From NCBI GenBank assembly GCA_003157595.1, contig PMKB01000276.1, forward strand, positions 1 through 10,438: a stretch of DNA of 10,438 nt, written 5' to 3'. Under the pieces are notes generated by a model. That model was not told where the DNA came from and made no database searches. It was given only the letters and a program-made list of their open reading frames with translations. The position numbers and the translations under genes were made by a program. Shown here piece by piece: positions 6,706 through 10,438 of this stretch (positions are counted from its first letter, which is position 1; every line of letters starts with the position of its first letter). Source of the DNA: Solirubrobacterales bacterium. GTDB lineage: Bacteria; Actinomycetota; Thermoleophilia; Solirubrobacterales; Solirubrobacteraceae.

Positions 6706-7675
6706 CCCGGCGAACGAGCGCCGCGCGCAGGCGAAGGACGCCCGTCGGGCGTCGCGCCTAATGGAAGTCGCCCGCAGTCTGTTCGTGGAAGGAGACCCGG
6801 AGGTGATCTTCGAGCGGATTCTCGAGGGCGCACGGGATCTCACCGGCGCACGCTACGCTGCGCTCGGCGTGCTGAACGAGCGTCGCGACGCTTTGGTGCG
6901 CCTCTACACGGCGGGCATCGACGAGCACACGCGTCAGACGATCGGCGACGCGCCGCGCGGTCGCGGCGTGCTCGGCCTGCTGATCAGCGACCCCAAACCG
7001 CTTCGGCTCACCGACGTCGCGGGCGACGCGGCCAGCTACGGGTTTCCTCCCGGGCACCCCGTGATGCGCAGCTTCCTGGGCGTACCGGTCCACGTACGCG
7101 GCCAGGCCCGGGGCAATCTCTACCTCACCGACAAGCCCGGCGAGTTCGACGAGTCTGATGAGGAGGTCGCCCTGATCTTCGCGGACTGGGCGGCGACGAC
7201 GATCGAGCTGGAACATCGGCAACCGCCCTTCAGACGCCGCTGGCGCGACCGCGAGCAGACACTCACAGCCGAGCCCGAACAGGTCGCCCAGGAGCCGGCG
7301 GGATCCACGCTGCTGCTGGTCGAAGACGAGGACGCGCTGCGAGATCTCGTCGGCATGGTGCTCGAAGAGCAGGGCTATGTCGTGCTGGAGGCAGCCAACG
7401 GACTGGACGCGTTGGAGCTGGCCGAGCGCCATCGCGGTCCGATCGACCTCCTGATCACCGACGTGGTGATGCCGCGCGTCTCCGGCGCCGAGCTGGCGCG
7501 GCGACTGCGCGAGCTGCGGCCCGCCCTCGAGGTGCTGTTCATCTCCGACTACAACGACAGCCGGCTGAAGAGCCAGGGCCTCGACGAGGCCAGCGTCAAC
7601 CTGCTCGCCCAGCCCTTCACGCCGCAACAACTCTCCGCTCGTGTGCGCGCGCTGATCAACAACGGCCGATCCTGA
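6698..7675 (+). CDS. GAF-receiver protein lacking a kinase domain
   Basis: A 325-residue protein. A GAF sensor domain (about 35-172) resembles those of DevS/DosS-type sensors: RGVLGLLISDPKPLRLTDV, GFPPGHPVMRSFLGVPVHV and GNLYLTDKPGEF. In DevS-like proteins this is followed by a HisKA_3/ATPase kinase; here an Arg/Glu/Gln-rich linker (173-202) leads straight to a receiver domain (203-320). The receiver has acidic residues 209-211 and phosphoacceptor D255 (LLITDVVMP), but the conserved lysine is glutamine (Q305 in LLAQPFT) and the usual SGY reads SDY (283-285). Signalling may therefore be altered or phosphorylation-independent. The ATG at 6698 is preferred because AGGAG (6687-6691) lies 6 bases upstream; an in-frame TTG at 6680 would add six residues. 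Whether the GAF domain binds haem, a nucleotide or something else cannot be told. Confidence 0.85.
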   Translation: MVDPANERRAQAKDARRASRLMEVARSLFVEGDPEVIFERILEGARDLTGARYAALGVLNERRDALVRLYTAGIDEHTRQTIGDAPRGRGVLGLLISDPKPLRLTDVAGDAASYGFPPGHPVMRSFLGVPVHVRGQARGNLYLTDKPGEFDESDEEVALIFADWAATTIELEHRQPPFRRRWRDREQTLTAEPEQVAQEPAGSTLLLVEDEDALRDLVGMVLEEQGYVVLEAANGLDALELAERHRGPIDLLITDVVMPRVSGAELARRLRELRPALEVLFISDYNDSRLKSQGLDEASVNLLAQPFTPQQLSARVRALINNGRS

Positions 7676-7787
7676 CACGCGGGCCCCGCGCGGATGCCGG
7701 GGCCACGGCGGCTCCAGCACGCGGGCTCGTGGCGGCCGGCCCAGCCGTTTACACAGGACGGCGCGTCCACTGCACCGGGCGGCCGAT

Positions 7788-7834
7788 CCGTCCGCGGCCT
7801 AGCCGTCCGCGGCCTAGCCGGCCGGCCGGCCGGC
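7788..7834. repeat. Exact 15-bp tandem duplication followed by a GGCC run at the 3' end of the GGDEF-EAL gene
   Basis: CCGTCCGCGGCCTAG occurs twice, back to back, at 7788-7802 and 7803-7817, and a third copy starts with CCG. A perfectly alternating GCCG run of 18 bases follows (7817-7834), itself self-complementary. The duplication contains the minus-strand TAG stop of the PAS-GGDEF-EAL gene (7814-7816), so a second in-frame TAG lies 15 bases downstream. It sits between convergent genes; the self-complementary run could act in termination, but no T-tract accompanies it. Slippage is the simplest origin. Confidence 0.85.
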
Positions 7835-9802
7835 GCCTGAGTGCTGGTGCGTCCCGACCCCGTCCGCGTGCTTGCGGTTCGCCGTAGAAGCTGCGGTCGC
7901 GCGCCCCTCGGCGGAGTGCCGAAGAGCCACGATCTCGGCGGGCCCGAGCGGCGGCGCGAACACGTAGCCCTGACCTTCGTCGCAGTCGAGCGCAACGAGA
8001 CTGTCCAGCTGGCTGTCGGTTTCGATGCCTTCGCCGACCACCGTCATCCCGAGCGCGTGGGCCATCGCCGTGACCGCGGCGATTATGTCTCGGTCGCGGG
8101 ATCCCGTCCCGAGGCGCGCAATGAAGGTGCGGTCGATCTTGAGGATGTCGGCCCGCAGTTGCTGCAGGTGTACGAGCGTCGAGTAGCCGGTGCCGAAGTC
8201 GTCGAGCGCGAGACGGACGCCGAGGGCCGAGAGCGACTCGAGAACGCGGCTGGCGTCGCCGAGCTCACCGATCAGCGCGGTCTCGGTGACCTCCAGGCAC
8301 AGCCGCGACGGGGCGATCGCGTGGCGTTCAAGCGCAGCGGCAACGCGGTCCACGAGTTCGCGATCGCGAAGCTGGCGTCCCGAGACGTTGACCGAGATCA
8401 CAAAATCCTCCGACAGGTCGCCGTCAGCTTCCCAGGCCGCGACCTGGCGGCACGCCTCGTTCAGCACGAACGAGTCGATCTGGCCGATCAGTCCCCGCTC
8501 CTCGGCGATCGAGATGAAGTCCGCCGGCAGGATGACGCCACGCTGGCGATTACGCCAGCGAACGAGGGCCTCGGCGCCGCTCAGTGATCCATCATCGAGG
8601 CGAAACAGCGGCTGGTACAGAACGAACAGCTCGGAGCGCTCGATCGCCCCGGCCAACTCCACGGCGAGCCCGGACCGCGAGGCGGTTGGGACGTGAGTCT
8701 CGGCGTTGAAGACCTCGAAGCGGTTGCGGCCGGCCCGCTTGGCTCCGTACATCGCGATGTCGGCGCGCCGCACGAGTTCGCCGGGATCAATCAGCGGATC
8801 GTCGGTGACGACGACGCCCACGCTGCCCGTGATGTGCAGCTGGCGGGCGTCCACGCTCAGGGGCGATCGGATCGCGCTGGCGACCCGATCGCAGATGAGC
8901 CGGACATCGGCATCCTCGTGCAGGTAGGAGAGCAGGAGCACGAACTCATCGCCGCCGAGGCGAGCCACGGTGTCGGCGCGGCGCGCGACCTCGCCGAGCC
9001 GCCGCCCCACCTCGACCAGCACGCGGTCACCCACATCGTGTCCAAACGCATCGTTTACGTCCTTGAAGTCGTCGACGTCGATGAACATCAGACCGACCCG
9101 TCCGGGGCGCCGCTCGAGCGCGACCAAGGCCTGCTGCAGACGGTCCATCAACGCGACCCGGTTCGGAAGACCCGTGACCGAGTCGTGCAGCGCCTGCTGA
9201 ACGAGCGCCTGTTCGGCCGCGATCTGGGCGGTCACGTCGCGGGCGATCCCCCAAGTACCGATGATCTCCCCGCGCTCGTCGCGCAGCGGCATCTTGGTGG
9301 TGGACACCCAGGTGTCCGGGCGATCGTGAAAGGTCTCACGCTCGACCTTGGCGACGATCGGCTGACCGGTCAAGATCACACTCTGATCGTCCGCGAAGGC
9401 CGCCGCGGCGTGCGGGCGGCTGAAGATGTCAAAGTCGGTCTTGCCGACCACCTGCTCGATCGAGTGCCCCGGCGCGGCCGCCGCCAGCCACGCCTCGCTC
9501 ACCAGCAGGAACCGGCTGTTGAGATCCTTGAACCACAGCCGCTCGTCCGGGCTGGCCAGCAGGTTTCGCACGCATGCCTGCTCAAGTTCCTTCGTCAGGA
9601 ACCGACTCGAAGCCGGATCAGGTCGCTTATCGTCCACGTCGACACGCAGATGGGAGATCTGCAGTCCCTGAGCATCGGCGTCCTGCGTGTGGAACTTGAG
9701 GTCGCAAGCGTGTCTTGGCCCACCGACGCCGGCGCTTCGCGGCGTCCAGCGCGCGAACAGCGATCCGCGGGACGCCCTGGATCCGGCGGCACGTGCCCTC
9801 AC
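7814..9802 (-). CDS. PAS-GGDEF-EAL protein, probable bifunctional cyclic-di-GMP cyclase/phosphodiesterase
   Basis: A 662-residue ORF from GTG 9802. After an Arg/Ala-rich N-terminus come a PAS domain with its C-terminal cap (about 76-200: ERLWFKDLNSRFLLVSEAWL, VGKTDFDIFS, WGIARDVT), a GGDEF domain (about 203-370) and an EAL domain (about 378-630). The cyclase signature GGDEF is intact at 283-287, and RRAD at 274-277 lies five residues upstream, matching the RxxD inhibitory site. In the EAL domain the catalytic set appears present: E411 (EALVRW), N472, E504, D534-D535 (LDDFGTGYS), K555 (LKIDR), E591 and Q611. Both activities are thus plausible, probably tuned through the PAS domain. No transmembrane segment is seen, so it is likely cytoplasmic. 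The start is uncertain: residues 1-55 look non-conserved and neither GTG 9802 nor the in-frame GTG 9637 (607 residues) has a clear ribosome site. The last 30 residues are low complexity. Confidence 0.92.
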   Translation of the reverse strand: MRARAAGSRASRGSLFARWTPRSAGVGGPRHACDLKFHTQDADAQGLQISHLRVDVDDKRPDPASSRFLTKELEQACVRNLLASPDERLWFKDLNSRFLLVSEAWLAAAAPGHSIEQVVGKTDFDIFSRPHAAAAFADDQSVILTGQPIVAKVERETFHDRPDTWVSTTKMPLRDERGEIIGTWGIARDVTAQIAAEQALVQQALHDSVTGLPNRVALMDRLQQALVALERRPGRVGLMFIDVDDFKDVNDAFGHDVGDRVLVEVGRRLGEVARRADTVARLGGDEFVLLLSYLHEDADVRLICDRVASAIRSPLSVDARQLHITGSVGVVVTDDPLIDPGELVRRADIAMYGAKRAGRNRFEVFNAETHVPTASRSGLAVELAGAIERSELFVLYQPLFRLDDGSLSGAEALVRWRNRQRGVILPADFISIAEERGLIGQIDSFVLNEACRQVAAWEADGDLSEDFVISVNVSGRQLRDRELVDRVAAALERHAIAPSRLCLEVTETALIGELGDASRVLESLSALGVRLALDDFGTGYSTLVHLQQLRADILKIDRTFIARLGTGSRDRDIIAAVTAMAHALGMTVVGEGIETDSQLDSLVALDCDEGQGYVFAPPLGPAEIVALRHSAEGRATAASTANRKHADGVGTHQHSGAGRPAG

Positions 9803-9832
9803 TCAGCAGCCGCTCGGAAGCGACCAGCTGAT

Positions 9833-9917
9833 CGAGCCGTGCTGCGAGCCGTGCTCGCGTGCCACCCGAGCCGTCCCGCGAGCCGCGCTCGGTTGCTCCT
9901 GATCCGTGCTCGCGTGC
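9833..9917. repeat. Degenerate 12-bp direct-repeat cluster upstream of the PAS-GGDEF-EAL gene
   Basis: CGAGCCGTGCTG (9833-9844) and CGAGCCGTGCTC (9845-9856) are adjacent. CGAGCCGTCCCG (9867-9878) and CGAGCCGCGCTC (9879-9890) form a second adjacent pair 22 bases later. In addition the 14-mer CCGTGCTCGCGTGC occurs at 9849-9862 and again at 9904-9917. The cluster lies in the divergent gap between the GGDEF-EAL gene and the ppdK leader, where operators for either would be expected. Binding sites, decayed duplication or simple GC-rich bias are all possible. Confidence 0.6.
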
Positions 9918-9944
9918 TGCTGGAACAGCCGCCATCGGAACTGT

Positions 9945-9950
9945 GGAGGT
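9945..9950 (+). promoter_or_regulatory. Perfect Shine-Dalgarno sequence for the ppdK leader ORF
   Basis: GGAGGT lies 7 bases before ATG 9958. It is the only strong ribosome site in the stretch leading to ppdK, whose own GTG at 10038 has none, so it decides where translation of this transcript begins. Confidence 0.7.
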
Positions 9951-9957
9951 CTGCGTT

Positions 9958-10041
9958 ATGGCGGCCCGTACTCCGCCCCGCAACGCTGCGGAAACCTACC
10001 GATGGCGGGGGGCCACCGACGATGCCACGCTGATTACGTGA
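9958..10041 (+). CDS. 27-residue leader ORF translationally coupled to ppdK
   Basis: An ATG at 9958 behind GGAGGT opens a 27-codon frame (MAARTPPRNAAETYRWRG...). Its TGA stop at 10039-10041 overlaps the ppdK GTG start (GTGA). This geometry, with a perfect ribosome site on the short ORF and none on the long one, is characteristic of translational coupling. The peptide has no recognisable family and no run of one amino acid that would suggest classical attenuation. It might work only as a ribosome-loading device, or it could be a true small protein. Conservation in related genomes would decide. Confidence 0.55.
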   Translation: MAARTPPRNAAETYRWRGATDDATLIT

Positions 10042-10438
10042 ACGACATCGGAACAATCATAGCCACGCCACTCGCACCATCAGCGCTGGACCCGACCGAC
10101 ACCGAATATGCGGAGAAGTACGTCTACGACTTCGAGGAGGGCTCGCGCGAGATGCGCAACCTACTCGGGGGCAAGGGCGCGAACATCTGCGAGATGACGC
10201 GGCTGCTCGGCGCCGATCTCGTTCCTGGCGGATTCGTCATCACCACCGAGGCATGCGTCATCCATATGACCACCGGCGCCGAGCCGCCAGAGCTCGCGCC
10301 CCAGATCGACGAGGCCCTCGAGCGCCTACAGACTCGGCTCGGCCGGCGATTTGGCGACGCGAATGACCCGCTCCTGCTCTCTGTCCGCTCCGGCTCGCGC
10401 GAGTCGATGCCGGGCATGATGGACACGGTCCTGAACCT
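10038..10438 (+). CDS. ppdK: Pyruvate, phosphate dikinase (N-terminal part, cut by window end)
   Basis: The first 133 residues of an enzyme of about 900 that interconverts pyruvate, ATP and phosphate with PEP, AMP and pyrophosphate. The ATP-grasp nucleotide-binding domain begins with KYVYDFEEGSREMRNLLGGK (27-46), continues GANICEMTRLLGADLVPGGF and ITTEAC, and reaches the diagnostic LLLSVRSGSRESMPGMMDTV (112-131). The usual VPPGF reads VPGGF. The first 25 residues are an unusual extension with no homology I recognise. GTG 10038 is chosen because it overlaps the stop of the coupled leader ORF; the next in-frame ATG (10155) is inside the conserved domain. With a 2-oxoacid:ferredoxin oxidoreductase at the other end of the window, it suggests pyruvate/PEP metabolism, possibly gluconeogenic, but the catalytic histidine and PEP domains are outside the window. 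Confidence 0.95.
   Translation, partial: MNDIGTIIATPLAPSALDPTDTEYAEKYVYDFEEGSREMRNLLGGKGANICEMTRLLGADLVPGGFVITTEACVIHMTTGAEPPELAPQIDEALERLQTRLGRRFGDANDPLLLSVRSGSRESMPGMMDTVLN

Noticed and set aside
6737..6753. Inverted repeat GACGCCC-GTC-GGGCGTC near the start of the GAF-receiver gene
   Set aside because: It lies inside coding sequence (residues DARRAS) and such short stems are expected often in DNA this rich in G and C.
5881..6843. 320-residue minus-strand frame across the divergent gap and the GAF gene start
   Set aside because: Arg/Ser-rich with no recognisable motif; it runs antisense to the zinc-ribbon and GAF-receiver genes, which have ribosome sites and clear domains.
9627..9983. Minus-strand frame upstream of the GGDEF-EAL gene, considered as a frameshifted N-terminus
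   Set aside because: A helical-looking stretch (LAARLDQLVASERLLSEGT) is suggestive, but there is no recognisable domain to join to the PAS domain, so a frameshift cannot be supported.
8693..10033. 446-residue plus-strand frame opposite the GGDEF-EAL gene
   Set aside because: It is antisense to intact GGDEF and PAS motifs, and its composition is that of a complementary-strand shadow.

Overview
The window is high-GC bacterial DNA with dense genes on both strands, some GTG starts and little intergenic DNA. The gene types suggest an actinobacterium, perhaps Thermoleophilia/Solirubrobacterales: a multi-subunit pyruvate:ferredoxin oxidoreductase paired with a GltD-like flavoprotein, DevS-type GAF domains and a small CPxC zinc ribbon. 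The lineage is inferred from gene types; no marker gene is present.

Layout. (1) 1-2206, plus: the end of a pyruvate/2-oxoacid:ferredoxin oxidoreductase beta subunit, overlapping by ATGA with a flavoprotein that carries a C-terminal two-cluster ferredoxin domain. (2) 2222-2293: three different but perfect 24-bp palindromes, head to tail, between convergent genes; this is the most unusual feature. (3) 2320-3126, minus: a tandem universal stress protein. (4) 3480-4202, plus: a NarL/FixJ-type response regulator. (5) 5745-4342, minus: a small PAS-receiver-tail ORF that looks like an internally deleted hybrid histidine kinase, then, 6 bp later, a receiver/HD-GYP protein. (6) 6271-7675, plus: a promoter-like site, a possible 27-residue ORF, a zinc ribbon and a GAF-receiver protein, with the reading frames overlapping in series. 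(7) 7814-9802, minus: a PAS-GGDEF-EAL protein. (8) 9958-10438, plus: a 27-codon ORF with a perfect Shine-Dalgarno sequence whose stop overlaps the GTG start of pyruvate phosphate dikinase (cut by the window edge).

How the genes may work together. The two ends of the window handle pyruvate: pyruvate/acetyl-CoA interconversion with ferredoxin or NADPH electrons, and pyruvate/PEP interconversion. Between them sits a signalling cluster with cyclic-di-GMP synthesis (GGDEF) and two types of cyclic-di-GMP hydrolase (EAL and HD-GYP), one DNA-binding regulator and two sensor-receiver proteins without a kinase domain. No histidine kinase catalytic domain is visible, so the receivers must be phosphorylated by kinases elsewhere or act without phosphorylation. 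I see no rRNA, tRNA, CRISPR array, transposase or phage gene.
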